The notes below the pieces were generated by a model. It did no database searches. It worked only from the letters and a program-made list of their open reading frames with translations, and was not told the DNA's origin. A stretch of 64,000 nt of DNA from a virus: IMG/VR virus record IMGVR_UViG_3300032516_002690, positions 1-64,000 of that record; one strand, 5' to 3'. The translations under genes were made by a program, and so were the position numbers. Of the stretch, positions 1-7,636 are shown piece by piece (the first letter of the stretch is position 1; the number at the start of each line of letters is the position of its first letter).

Positions 1-93
1 CGGGCCGATCACGATACAGTTAAGATCGGGCGTGGTAGGAGTCGCCGTTGTTGTCGCAAACTCCTGAAAAAGTAGAACAATCGGTCGTACCAT
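1..93 (-). CDS. Tail sheath protein, N-terminal fragment (cut by window edge)
   Basis: Only the first 31 codons lie in the window; the gene continues past position 1. It starts at ATG (93-91) with an SD-like GGAG six bases upstream. The visible protein begins MVRPIVLLFQEF and reaches PDLNCIVIGP. This pattern (RP.V..FQ.., a Thr/Pro/Ala-rich stretch, then PDLN.(I/V)(I/V)GP) is typical of the N-terminus of contractile-tail sheath proteins. If correct, the protein polymerises around the tail tube and makes this a myovirus. It has its own sigma-70-like promoter at 137-165. The fragment is short, so another tail protein with a similar N-terminus cannot be excluded. Confidence 0.55.
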   Translation of the reverse strand, partial: MVRPIVLLFQEFATTTATPTTPDLNCIVIGP

Positions 94-136
94 GTTTAGC
101 TCCGGCTTGCTTAATAAAGCAGCGTAGTTGTAAGGG

Positions 137-165
137 ATTATAGGGGCTGGGGTTTACGGCAACAA
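137..165 (-). promoter_or_regulatory. Sigma-70-like promoter for the tail sheath gene
   Basis: On the minus strand there is TTGTTG (165-160), a 17-base spacer and a perfect TATAAT (142-137). The promoter lies in the short intergenic gap between the patatin gene and the sheath gene, about 44 bases before the sheath ATG. Spacing is ideal for a housekeeping sigma-70 holoenzyme. Whether host RNA polymerase or the phage's own polymerase plus sigma uses it is unknown. Confidence 0.6.
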
Positions 166-181
166 GCAGCACGCGTGGTTA

Positions 182-1069
182 TTAGTCAAGGACTAATTTG
201 GCATCCTCCCACCCCTGCTGACGCAACCGCTTGGCAATTGTGGGGCTGAACTCCAGGGAGCTCACGTTTAAATCTTCTAGAGGGTGGATAATATTCAATT
301 TTATTTCACGTTTGGCCGAAAGCCCTGCGCGTACAAGCCCGTTTATTTCTTGCGTACGCTCTACGTCCAGCCAAGTGAGACGATTCATCATCAAGTCTAT
401 ATTGTAGATGAGATCCGTAATCACAGCAGGCCTTTTTTGATTTAAGGGATACGACAGGGCTGTGGGATAACAGATGAGCACATCTATCGAAGTGGCACCG
501 GCGTCGATTGCGGCTTTGATCGGAGTTATGGCTTGGACACCGCCATCAACGCCTAGACCCTCGATGAGGGATACGGGTTCGAAAAAGGGAGCCAAAGCCG
601 AAGATGCTTTAATAACGGACCGCAGATCAGGGTCACGTTCCGTGTAAATCTTGTAGTTGCTAAAGCTGCGCGTACCGACGTGTATGGCTGCATACAGCGT
701 AACGCCTATACGCAGTTTCCTTCCGGTATCCAATATTTTAAGGGGGTCAATGTGCGTATCAATCATCTCGCGCATTGGTTTATTGTTGTACAGACTTCGT
801 TTGTTGAATAAGGTCTGAAATAACCCCCATGGACGCCACTTTACGTATATATCTTCAGTATGCAGATGGCTGAATAATGCCCAGAGCCGGCTAATCGCCA
901 GCTCCTCTTGTCCTGCGGGGTATTGCGCCAGATAGGCTCCGAGAAGGGCACCTGTGCTGGTGCCACAAATTATGTCGTGGCGTACACGGGCATGGTTATA
1001 TAGATACTGCAAAGCACCGATATGGTAATATCCACGCGAACCACCACTGCTTAATACAAGAGCATGCAT
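182..1069 (-). CDS. Patatin-like phospholipase
   Basis: 295 residues with the full patatin signature: an oxyanion-hole glycine loop SGGSRG (residues 8-13), nucleophile elbow GTSTG with Ser38, and the second dyad member in VDGG (Asp175). Patatin-like enzymes are Ser-Asp lipid acyl hydrolases that act on membrane phospholipids. No signal peptide is seen, so the protein would act in the cytoplasm or as part of the particle. It lies between the sheath gene and two fibre-like genes, expressed with the late block, which would suit a role in lysis, membrane damage at exit, or a virion-carried lipase used at entry. The role is inference; the catalytic family is clear from the motifs. The stop codon is just before the sheath promoter. 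Confidence 0.85.
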   Translation of the reverse strand: MHALVLSSGGSRGYYHIGALQYLYNHARVRHDIICGTSTGALLGAYLAQYPAGQEELAISRLWALFSHLHTEDIYVKWRPWGLFQTLFNKRSLYNNKPMREMIDTHIDPLKILDTGRKLRIGVTLYAAIHVGTRSFSNYKIYTERDPDLRSVIKASSALAPFFEPVSLIEGLGVDGGVQAITPIKAAIDAGATSIDVLICYPTALSYPLNQKRPAVITDLIYNIDLMMNRLTWLDVERTQEINGLVRAGLSAKREIKLNIIHPLEDLNVSSLEFSPTIAKRLRQQGWEDAKLVLD

Positions 1070-1070
1070 T

Positions 1071-2135
1071 TTAAATATCCGCGTAGTAATCGATCGTTAA
1101 TACGTCACCCGCCTTGGGCGCGTAATAGACCATCGTGAGTGTATCGACTCCGCCGAGAGGTACAGATTCAGAAACGGTATAGTCATTGCCGGTACCGACA
1201 TTTTGCCGTACACCATTTACGTAAAATATTTCTTTTTTAGGTAGGGTATGAATAAAAGGACTTGCCGTCGTATAGACAAGGTTAATTCCGTTTATAACCC
1301 CAGAAACAGGTTGCCCCGTTAATAAATCGAACGATGCGCCGGGAGGCCCTGCGGGGCCGGGATTACCCGCGGGGCCCGGAGGTCCCGCAGGTCCAACAAT
1401 ACTTACGCGACTAGGCGGTAATGGGGCACCAGGTGCAATGTCACACGGGTCGAATACCTCACCGCGACGTAATGAGTTTACGGTGATATCAACGAAATGT
1501 CCGTTTGCGTCTACACCCTTGTTTGTGATGCGCTGGGCTATCTGCTGAAGCAGGGGTGCGATCGGTACTTGAGACCAACGTATCCAAAATTGGACATTGA
1601 ATTCTACCGACGTAGACCACTTAGTTTGATCCCGGTCGTAAGGCTGCGTGGCACTCAGCGATGGATGTGAAATATCGTAAAACCCGAAGGCGCGTTGAAT
1701 TACGTCTTGGGACGCGAGAATCATGTATTGAATAACGTCGCCAAGTACAGCGCTCTCACCCTCGTCATTAGACACGCATTCAATCGAAAGGACTGCCGTG
1801 TTCAATGCTCCGAAAGCTTCTTTGTGGTCAGGTAACCGTACACCAACACGGTCACCGACCATCACTTTGCCGGGTACGGTTTGTAACCGGTTAACGTAAA
1901 TCGCGGGAACTTGGTTACGGGCCTCAAGCTCTTCGTTGTAACCCGTCTCGATGAGTACGTCGCTACTCGTTAAATCAGGACGCCAGATAAGGCCCAGCCC
2001 TGCATCAACGCTAAAACGCTCACGAATGATCTCTAGAAATACGCCTTGTATAGCTAGCGGAGACCCTGCTGCAATTTTCAGCGGGTCTTGCACAAATTGT
2101 TTTGGCCGAACTAGAATGGTTTCATGGCCTGCCAT
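1071..2135 (-). CDS. Tail/fibre-type virion protein with collagen-like segment
   Basis: 354 residues. Residues 1 to about 220 are strongly similar to the neighbouring protein at 2146-2814: both begin MAGHET, and both contain IETGYNEE, QVPA.YV.RLQT, SIECVSNDEGESA, ASQDVIQR and QVPIAPLLQQI. After this shared domain comes a collagen-like Gly-X-Y run (about residues 247-266, GPAGPPGPAGNPGPAGPPG), then a C-terminal beta-rich domain of about 85 residues (NGINLVYTTASPF, FYVNGVRQ) of the kind found at the ends of phage fibres. I infer a baseplate- or neck-attached fibre in which the N-terminal domain anchors and the collagen run forms a trimeric stalk. Its exact place in the particle is unknown. Confidence 0.55.
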   Translation of the reverse strand: MAGHETILVRPKQFVQDPLKIAAGSPLAIQGVFLEIIRERFSVDAGLGLIWRPDLTSSDVLIETGYNEELEARNQVPAIYVNRLQTVPGKVMVGDRVGVRLPDHKEAFGALNTAVLSIECVSNDEGESAVLGDVIQYMILASQDVIQRAFGFYDISHPSLSATQPYDRDQTKWSTSVEFNVQFWIRWSQVPIAPLLQQIAQRITNKGVDANGHFVDITVNSLRRGEVFDPCDIAPGAPLPPSRVSIVGPAGPPGPAGNPGPAGPPGASFDLLTGQPVSGVINGINLVYTTASPFIHTLPKKEIFYVNGVRQNVGTGNDYTVSESVPLGGVDTLTMVYYAPKAGDVLTIDYYADI

Positions 2136-2145
2136 ATCAACCTCG

Positions 2146-2814
2146 TTAAGTAGCCCGGCGCATAGAGTTTAGCACAGACTGCCTAAAGAGATCGACGCCC
2201 TTGACCTGTAACCGCTGTCCTATTTGTTGCAGTAGCGGTGCTATGGGTACCTGAGACCAGTGTATCCAGAATTCAACAAAGAAACTTACTGGGGTCGACC
2301 ACTTAGTTTGGTCGCGGTCGTAAGGCGTCGTTTGCCCGAGTACCGGATGATTAAAACTATACATCCCAAATTCGCGTTGAATAACATCTTGAGATGCAAG
2401 CAACGTAAACTGTACAGTATCTCCGATAATCGCGCTCTCACCTTCATCGTTACTCACACACTCTATAGAGAAATCAACGCGCATTAACGCTTTGAATTCT
2501 TCGAGATGGTCTGGTAAATGTACGCCTGCCCGGTCACCGACGCTCATTTGCGTGGGCGTTGTTTGTAGCCGCGAGACATATACGGCGGGCACTTGATTAC
2601 GTGTTTCGATTTCTTCGTTGTACCCAGTTTCAATGAGAATATTTGTTAGTGTGGGATCAGAATCCCAACGCCACTCTAACCCCGCGTCCGCATTGAAACG
2701 TTCACGCAGTATCTCTAGGAAAATACCCTGTACAGCGAGCGAAGACCCTGCTGCGACCTTTAGATGGTCTTGCGCAGTTTTGGGTCTAACAACACTTGTC
2801 TCATGTCCCGCCAT
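2146..2814 (-). CDS. Virion protein, paralogue of the adjacent collagen-containing protein
   Basis: 222 residues matching the N-terminal domain of the protein at 1071-2135 along its whole length (MAGHET, IETGYNEE, QVPAVYVSRLQT, SIECVSNDEGES, YDRDQTKWST, W.QVPIAPLLQQIGQR). It has no collagen segment and no C-terminal domain. The two genes are in tandem, 10 bases apart, so a gene duplication followed by gain or loss of the stalk is the simple explanation. The family is not one I can name. The position among connector and tail genes suggests a tail or baseplate component. It ends one base before the start region of the next gene upstream. Confidence 0.55.
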   Translation of the reverse strand: MAGHETSVVRPKTAQDHLKVAAGSSLAVQGIFLEILRERFNADAGLEWRWDSDPTLTNILIETGYNEEIETRNQVPAVYVSRLQTTPTQMSVGDRAGVHLPDHLEEFKALMRVDFSIECVSNDEGESAIIGDTVQFTLLASQDVIQREFGMYSFNHPVLGQTTPYDRDQTKWSTPVSFFVEFWIHWSQVPIAPLLQQIGQRLQVKGVDLFRQSVLNSMRRAT

Positions 2815-3648
2815 TTAGTACATCACAGGTACGGTCTCTCTATTGACCGTGAGTCGATACTCGATGGAGTCTTTGCTGAGCTCACTAACGACAAGCGCCT
2901 GATGCACTGTTTCGCGACGTAACTCCGTTTGTGATTGTTGCTGTACCAAGTAGCGTTGGTTAATGTGCTTTGTGACGAGCACGTCTCCAGGGTCGATATT
3001 CGGGTATTCGAGGCAAATAACTCGAATCTTTGTCGTATCCGTCCAACCTTGCGGAGACATCTGTGTATCCGAGTTTGGTGCGAGGAAGCGCATCTTTATC
3101 TGCACGGGTGATGCGAAACCGCCATCGAAGCCCACGCCGTAGCAGCTCTCGCATTTACTGGCTGTGACCTTCTTAGTTAACAAATCGAAACACTTTTTAC
3201 AGCGAATACCCCAGTGCAGACGCTTTAGCAGGTACGTAGGCACGCCATTGAATTTGAGTGCAATCCCAAGATCGCGCTGCATTTTATGATGTAGGCGTGC
3301 AAGCCTAGGGGGAAGATCAGAACCAACGTCCGTTACGTCAGCAGCAACATCTCCTGTGCTAGCTGTTGCGGTAACGCGGTAGTACGCCGTACGCACTAAC
3401 GACAGGAAATTTAAATTTTCGCGAGTTTCACCCGCAGCAGCCGCGGGGACATCACGGTATTTGTCAAAAAAGTAATAAGACACCACGTGATCTCGAACAA
3501 GCTCAAATGGTCCCTCGGGACTTACAGCGCGTTCTATTTTGAATTCAATGCTGGCAGACGGCGGACTGCTTATATTCCACTGTATAAATACGCCGGTATC
3601 TAGCGGCGAACGGTAAATAGGCGTGGTGTCCGTGATATGAATTTTCAT
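2815..3648 (-). CDS. Virion protein with FN3-like domain and zinc-ribbon motif
   Basis: 277 residues. Residues about 10-110 (GVFIQWNI, FKIERAVSPEGPFELV, YYRVTATAS) look like a fibronectin-III-type beta sandwich, similar in style to the protein at 6590-7150. A four-cysteine motif follows (CKKC and CESC about 15 residues apart, near residue 155-175), then a C-terminal beta-rich region (GDVLVTKHINQRYLVQQQ). Combined Cys4 and small beta domains occur in head-closure and neck proteins of large myoviruses, but I do not recognise a named family. It sits between the paralogous fibre genes and the HExxH/InPase-like gene with one-base spacing, so it is probably a structural protein of the neck or tail. 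Confidence 0.5.
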   Translation of the reverse strand: MKIHITDTTPIYRSPLDTGVFIQWNISSPPSASIEFKIERAVSPEGPFELVRDHVVSYYFFDKYRDVPAAAAGETRENLNFLSLVRTAYYRVTATASTGDVAADVTDVGSDLPPRLARLHHKMQRDLGIALKFNGVPTYLLKRLHWGIRCKKCFDLLTKKVTASKCESCYGVGFDGGFASPVQIKMRFLAPNSDTQMSPQGWTDTTKIRVICLEYPNIDPGDVLVTKHINQRYLVQQQSQTELRRETVHQALVVSELSKDSIEYRLTVNRETVPVMY

Positions 3649-5064
3649 TTAGACGCCCGGACTTGAAGCTACCGAGTTTGCGCTAGGGTCAAGCGTAGAT
3701 GTATCCATCGGCAAATCATTAAAACGAAATGCTTTATTGATTTTGTCTGCAGGCGCCATCGGATCACCTTCTATTTTGCGCAGTCCTATAAGACTTCCAC
3801 CTGGAAATCCTAGATAATCACCAGGTGTTTGGTCATTGAAAGATCCGGGTGATTTGTCAATCAACGCAGATCCAATATCGAAGCCTACCTTCTTAGGTCC
3901 GCCATTCGCGGTCTTTAGGACTTTCTCCTTAAAGTCAGCGAAAGGCATAGCGCTCATTTTTCTAAAGAAGCGTGCATCCGAGTAGTGATCGAGGAAAGCT
4001 TGTTTAGCGGTCTCGGCATTTTTAAAGCCAAGCATACATTTCTCTTCGTCGATCTGTTTGAAGTCTGGAGGTTTATTCGTAGTGACTACGTAGACCATAT
4101 CAGCGTCTTCGTCGGGACCTACAAAACAATCAACGTGATCACCGTCCAGGCCTTCTGTCTTGCGAATATACCCGTAAGGGTACTTCATCAACGTCTTGCC
4201 TTTGGTATCGTTGTGTTTATCGTACCATTCTCGGTAGTTTCCTTTATCGGTCTCGATAGAGATATCGAGGCCTTGGAAAGTAGTACGCCCGTCGAGTTTT
4301 TTAGCTGAGGTCTTTAGGTAGGAAGTTAGCCCTGTCAAAGCGGGGGCCATTAAATACGTAGATTGCGGCTTCATCAAAGTCTTGATGTATTGCGCTAACT
4401 CTTCGTCAGACGCGCCTGCTTGCTGCAGTACTTTGTAGCCTTTGTAATCCGCTACGCCTTCGCTTAACAAGGTAGGCGCAGCTAGGCCCAACGCGAGTAC
4501 AAGAGACTTCAATGCACGTGCGGTACCTTTGCTACCCCTAAGGGGGCCTGCTACTAAACCGATAACCGGTGCGATAGTGTGAATACCGCGAGCTATTTGG
4601 CTTTGGGCAAGATAACCCAGGGTGCTCTCATCGAATTGCGCGTGTCCAATTTCGTGGGCGAGAATATGGATATTCGGATCAGTATCGGAGATACCGATGT
4701 GCATATTTTTGGCATCGCCCTGATAGTGTCCGTAGTAACCGCCGCCGGTCTCATTTGCATATGCAGACGAGTGTACAGGTACCGGGCTGAGCTTTTTCAG
4801 ATCTTCGATTGTGACTGCGACTTTGCTCTGCCACGCGCCCGTGGGTATTTGCCGCGTCTCGTTCCAACCATCGATCTGACGCTGCTTTTCGTTCTGGTTA
4901 AACGCATTGCTTACTTGCGCTTTGGGATTGTCCAGCGTACGAAAATGCGCACGCCCCTCGTCACCGTTCGACGATGAAATACGCGAATACAACGCATCAC
5001 CCATTTGCGGCTCAGTCGCAAACTTGTAACGCATCGGCATATTAACGTATTGCTTTAGGGTCAT
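3649..5064 (-). CDS. Virion protein with HExxH metalloprotease motif and phage InPase-like domain
   Basis: 471 residues. A zinc-metalloprotease motif HEIGH lies at 137-141 within LAHEIGHAQFDE, followed by hydrophobic glycine-rich segments (about 160-205) and SEGVADY, which could give the third zinc ligand as in gluzincin-like folds. Residues about 268-390 resemble the inorganic-pyrophosphatase-like (InPase) domain found in phage structural or morphogenesis proteins: ETDKGNYREW, YPYGYIRKTEGLDGDHVDCFVGP, and AFLDHYSD. The hydrophobic middle suggests membrane contact. The protein could be carried in the particle and act at DNA entry, or act in assembly. Both domain calls are from motifs; activity is not shown. 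The start overlaps the end of the next gene upstream by four bases. Confidence 0.6.
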   Translation of the reverse strand: MTLKQYVNMPMRYKFATEPQMGDALYSRISSSNGDEGRAHFRTLDNPKAQVSNAFNQNEKQRQIDGWNETRQIPTGAWQSKVAVTIEDLKKLSPVPVHSSAYANETGGGYYGHYQGDAKNMHIGISDTDPNIHILAHEIGHAQFDESTLGYLAQSQIARGIHTIAPVIGLVAGPLRGSKGTARALKSLVLALGLAAPTLLSEGVADYKGYKVLQQAGASDEELAQYIKTLMKPQSTYLMAPALTGLTSYLKTSAKKLDGRTTFQGLDISIETDKGNYREWYDKHNDTKGKTLMKYPYGYIRKTEGLDGDHVDCFVGPDEDADMVYVVTTNKPPDFKQIDEEKCMLGFKNAETAKQAFLDHYSDARFFRKMSAMPFADFKEKVLKTANGGPKKVGFDIGSALIDKSPGSFNDQTPGDYLGFPGGSLIGLRKIEGDPMAPADKINKAFRFNDLPMDTSTLDPSANSVASSPGV

Positions 5065-6095
5065 ACGCGTGGAGCGGTGGTAGTCATGTCAGGCATTTTG
5101 GGTGCCATATTTACGGGATTAACGGGAGCACCGCCAGCGACGGTCGGTACTGTCGATATACGCGAACCAACAGCGCCCACAGCGTTAGGCTGTTGCGCAT
5201 GCACATTTGTGCGCGAGTTTCTAAAAGCATTCTGCGCAACTGAGTGTTGCGGACTTAAACCCGTAGGAGGTTTAATAGTTGTAGCAGGCGTAGGTTGCAT
5301 ACCCATGGTGGTATTACCGCCGGGGCGACCTCCAAGGCGCGGCACACCGAAAGCATTACCTCCGGGTTTTGGCGCCGCAATACGCATTGCCGCAGCGGCT
5401 AGTTTCGGACCGTAAGGTTGGGTCGAGGCAGCTTCCGGTGCGTAGCTCTGATCGTATTGTTCATTTGCGGTGAACGCATTTTGCATTGCATCGCTTAAAC
5501 GCTTATTACGGTCTGCTAGATGCTGGTTGGCATCAGATCCGCCGATATCATAAGTACCGACAGACGAGCCGTAGCCAAGCTCGGAGCCTGTTTTGGTATC
5601 TACAGGTTTTTTATTGTCGCTATCCGCAGGTTTTTTACCGTCGTTATCCGCAGGTTTCTCTCCGCGCGGTCCGAAAGAATAACCTAACTGTGGACCTGTT
5701 AAACCCAACCCCACGTGGAAGCGTGTGTTTTTCATGGGCCCTGGGGAGATTTGCAATGCGATTAAGTGCGGAAATCCAAAGTTTACAGCTAATCTGTTCT
5801 CACGGGACCACTCGTCATCTTGATTTATAGGGCGACTGTATCCTAGGCCGAAACTGCCGAGTTTAGTTGGAGAATGGACAGAACCGGTCTTTGGCGCCGA
5901 AGGCATACCAATACCAGATTCATTTCCGGTAACGGAAGGTTCGTCATCAATAGACTTCCAGAAATCTTGCTTCTTATTCTCTACACCAAGATCGGAGTTT
6001 CTAAACTGGCTTGGCGCATACGAAATAGGTCCGACGTCAGACGTCATTCCTATTTTCATGAGAGCGCGTAAACGGCCGTATTCATAGTAACGCAT
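5061..6095 (-). CDS. Hypothetical virion protein, Pro/Gly/Asn-rich
   Basis: 344 residues, not recognised. The N-terminus MRYYEYGRLRALMKIGM matches a short motif shared with two other small proteins in the late block (at 22028 and 22689). The rest is low complexity: repeats of KPADNDGKKPADSDNKKP near residue 150-165, many Gly, Pro, Asn, and a proline-rich C-terminal half. Such disordered proteins are common as minor head or ejected proteins in large phages. The gene overlaps the downstream HExxH gene by four bases, which suggests translational coupling. Confidence 0.5.
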   Translation of the reverse strand: MRYYEYGRLRALMKIGMTSDVGPISYAPSQFRNSDLGVENKKQDFWKSIDDEPSVTGNESGIGMPSAPKTGSVHSPTKLGSFGLGYSRPINQDDEWSRENRLAVNFGFPHLIALQISPGPMKNTRFHVGLGLTGPQLGYSFGPRGEKPADNDGKKPADSDNKKPVDTKTGSELGYGSSVGTYDIGGSDANQHLADRNKRLSDAMQNAFTANEQYDQSYAPEAASTQPYGPKLAAAAMRIAAPKPGGNAFGVPRLGGRPGGNTTMGMQPTPATTIKPPTGLSPQHSVAQNAFRNSRTNVHAQQPNAVGAVGSRISTVPTVAGGAPVNPVNMAPKMPDMTTTAPRV

Positions 6096-6103
6096 CGGTA
6101 TCC

Positions 6104-6583
6104 TCAGGTGTGGTGGTAGCGGCTGACGTTTACGTAGCCAGAGCTCAGGTTACCGTACGCGCTCTCTAGATTGTTTTGGATTTTAACTTGTTGAACTAAC
6201 TGCGACCATTCAGCGTCTAGAATCTGCGCAAATTGTATGTACAAGGGATATTTATCGTCAATCCCGATAGGCGCTACGTCGCCATCTTGATAAGTGGCTT
6301 GATTGCGCAATTGCAAAAAGGCCGAGCTTTTAATCAAATAAGCAGCCACGCCTAGAAGCAGCACGTACTGCATATGCGGCGGCCATGACTGTGCTAGCAG
6401 GTTGGTCTGCGGTGTAAACACGTTGTATCGAGAAGTCACCATCTCAATACCCTGATTTATGTCATCTTGAGTGTAGTCAACAGCATCCAGCAAGATATTA
6501 TAATCAGGTCGATCGCGCATAAAGCGACGCACTTGATCTACCGTGAGTATTACCGGAGTACTTGGTGTTGCGACGATGGGCAT
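6104..6583 (-). CDS. Probable head-tail connector (adaptor-like) protein
   Basis: 159 residues. The N-terminal part (LTVDQVRRFMRDRPDYNILLDAVDYTQDDINQGIEM) has the helical layout seen in gp6/gp15-type head-completion adaptors, where a helix bundle binds below the portal. The middle contains a hydrophobic helix (MQYVLLLGVAAYLIKSS). The gene lies in a run of neck-type genes. The family assignment is by pattern only, so I would treat it as a structural protein first and adaptor second. Confidence 0.45.
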   Translation of the reverse strand: MPIVATPSTPVILTVDQVRRFMRDRPDYNILLDAVDYTQDDINQGIEMVTSRYNVFTPQTNLLAQSWPPHMQYVLLLGVAAYLIKSSAFLQLRNQATYQDGDVAPIGIDDKYPLYIQFAQILDAEWSQLVQQVKIQNNLESAYGNLSSGYVNVSRYHHT

Positions 6584-6589
6584 ACAACC

Positions 6590-7150
6590 TCACACGGTTA
6601 TTTCGACAGTATCCGGTCCGTACTCGTTAGTCTTGTTGAGCACTACGGTGTAGGTCTCGCCAGGCTCAACAAATACCGGCGTAAGCCAGGTACCTGTTGC
6701 TGTTGTGATTGTAGTCCCTACCGCCTTAGACAAATTACGGAGATCGTAATCGAGTTTCTTATACACGCGAATCTCAGCACTAGCTACAGGAGTACCGCCG
6801 GTAGTTACGTACTGCAGGTTGTTGGTGCCGCCGGTATGTTCTGTAAGCGCGATATAGTAAAATGTAGGTACTTCTACGGGATCATTACCTGCCTTGAAAG
6901 GCGTAGGTGCTTCATCGATCGCGGTATTGCCGTATCTGTCAAGTACGCGGATACGGTAGTAACGATAGATAACTTCTTGATCGTCGTAATAGAAATAGCC
7001 CGCACTATTCCAGTGCGTGCCCGGAATTTGATGCAGAACCTGTGCTCGGGACGTATACGGGCCGTCACGTCCCGTATCGCTGTATAGTATTTCGTAGGCG
7101 ATGATATTTGGAGAATTCGCCGGAAGCCATTTAATCTGTTGAGTGGCCAT
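6590..7150 (-). CDS. Virion protein with FN3-like fold
   Basis: 186 residues. The N-terminal half (IKWLPANSPNIIAYEILYSD, YRYYRIRVLDRYGN) has the strand pattern of a fibronectin-III or Ig-like domain, and the C-terminal half repeats the pattern (SAEIRVYKKLDYDL, GETYTVVLNKTNEYG). These domains commonly decorate phage heads and tails. The ATG lies only seven bases after the T-run of a strong terminator hairpin (7157-7187) and I see no Shine-Dalgarno sequence, which is odd. How it is expressed is unclear. Confidence 0.55.
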   Translation of the reverse strand: MATQQIKWLPANSPNIIAYEILYSDTGRDGPYTSRAQVLHQIPGTHWNSAGYFYYDDQEVIYRYYRIRVLDRYGNTAIDEAPTPFKAGNDPVEVPTFYYIALTEHTGGTNNLQYVTTGGTPVASAEIRVYKKLDYDLRNLSKAVGTTITTATGTWLTPVFVEPGETYTVVLNKTNEYGPDTVEITV

Positions 7151-7156
7151 ATAATG

Positions 7157-7187
7157 AAAAAGCGCGCAACATCCAAGATGTGCGCGC
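7157..7187 (-). terminator. Rho-independent terminator after the capsid gene cluster
   Basis: On the minus strand a stem of GCGCGC plus ACATC (11 pairs with one bulged base, loop of about three to four bases) spans 7187-7162 and is followed by TTTTT (7161-7157). It lies after the stop of the gene at 7214-7630 and before the gene at 6590-7150. It would end most transcripts coming from the highly expressed capsid genes. Partial read-through would be needed for the next gene. Confidence 0.85.
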
Positions 7188-7213
7188 CCCTCCGTCCTAA
7201 AGGTTAAAGTGCG

Positions 7214-7630
7214 TTAGCGGCGTCGGCGCTTGACTTCGAAACCCTTACCGTCATCGGTGTCTTTCGAAGTATCTTCCACGGACACGGAGCTTGCATCGGT
7301 GGCAGGCACGGATTCAGGTACGGGATCTGGCGTAGTTTCGACAACGGCCGTGGCAGGTATTTCTACCACTGCGATAGTTTCTTCGACTTTAACCGGCTCG
7401 GCAATTTCTACAGTAGGTGCGGCAGGCACCATGACTGCACCGGCTGCATCTACTTCAATGAGTAGAAGCTGTGCTAGATACGTTTGAATGACATGATGAT
7501 TAAAGACATCATCCTGCACACAACGCCTTTGCAAGGCACCTTTGAAAATCAAAGGCTGACCGCCGTAGTCCTTGAGTTGCGGAACCTCAAGAACACAAGC
7601 ACGGTTCATTTGTAGCCAGTGGAGGGTCAT
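7214..7630 (-). CDS. Hypothetical protein with Val/Glu/Pro-rich tail, downstream of capsid gene
   Basis: 138 residues. Residues 1-70 look folded (VLEVPQLKDYGGQPLIFKG, VQDDVFNHHVIQTYLAQLLLIEV). The rest is a low-complexity Val/Glu/Thr/Pro run ending in a basic cluster KGFEVKRRRR. The gene follows the major capsid gene by six bases and precedes a strong terminator, so it should be made in capsid-like amounts. A small head protein is likely. An internal ATG at codon 8 is an alternative start; neither has a clear Shine-Dalgarno sequence. Confidence 0.5.
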   Translation of the reverse strand: MTLHWLQMNRACVLEVPQLKDYGGQPLIFKGALQRRCVQDDVFNHHVIQTYLAQLLLIEVDAAGAVMVPAAPTVEIAEPVKVEETIAVVEIPATAVVETTPDPVPESVPATDASSVSVEDTSKDTDDGKGFEVKRRRR

Positions 7631-7636
7631 TTAGAC

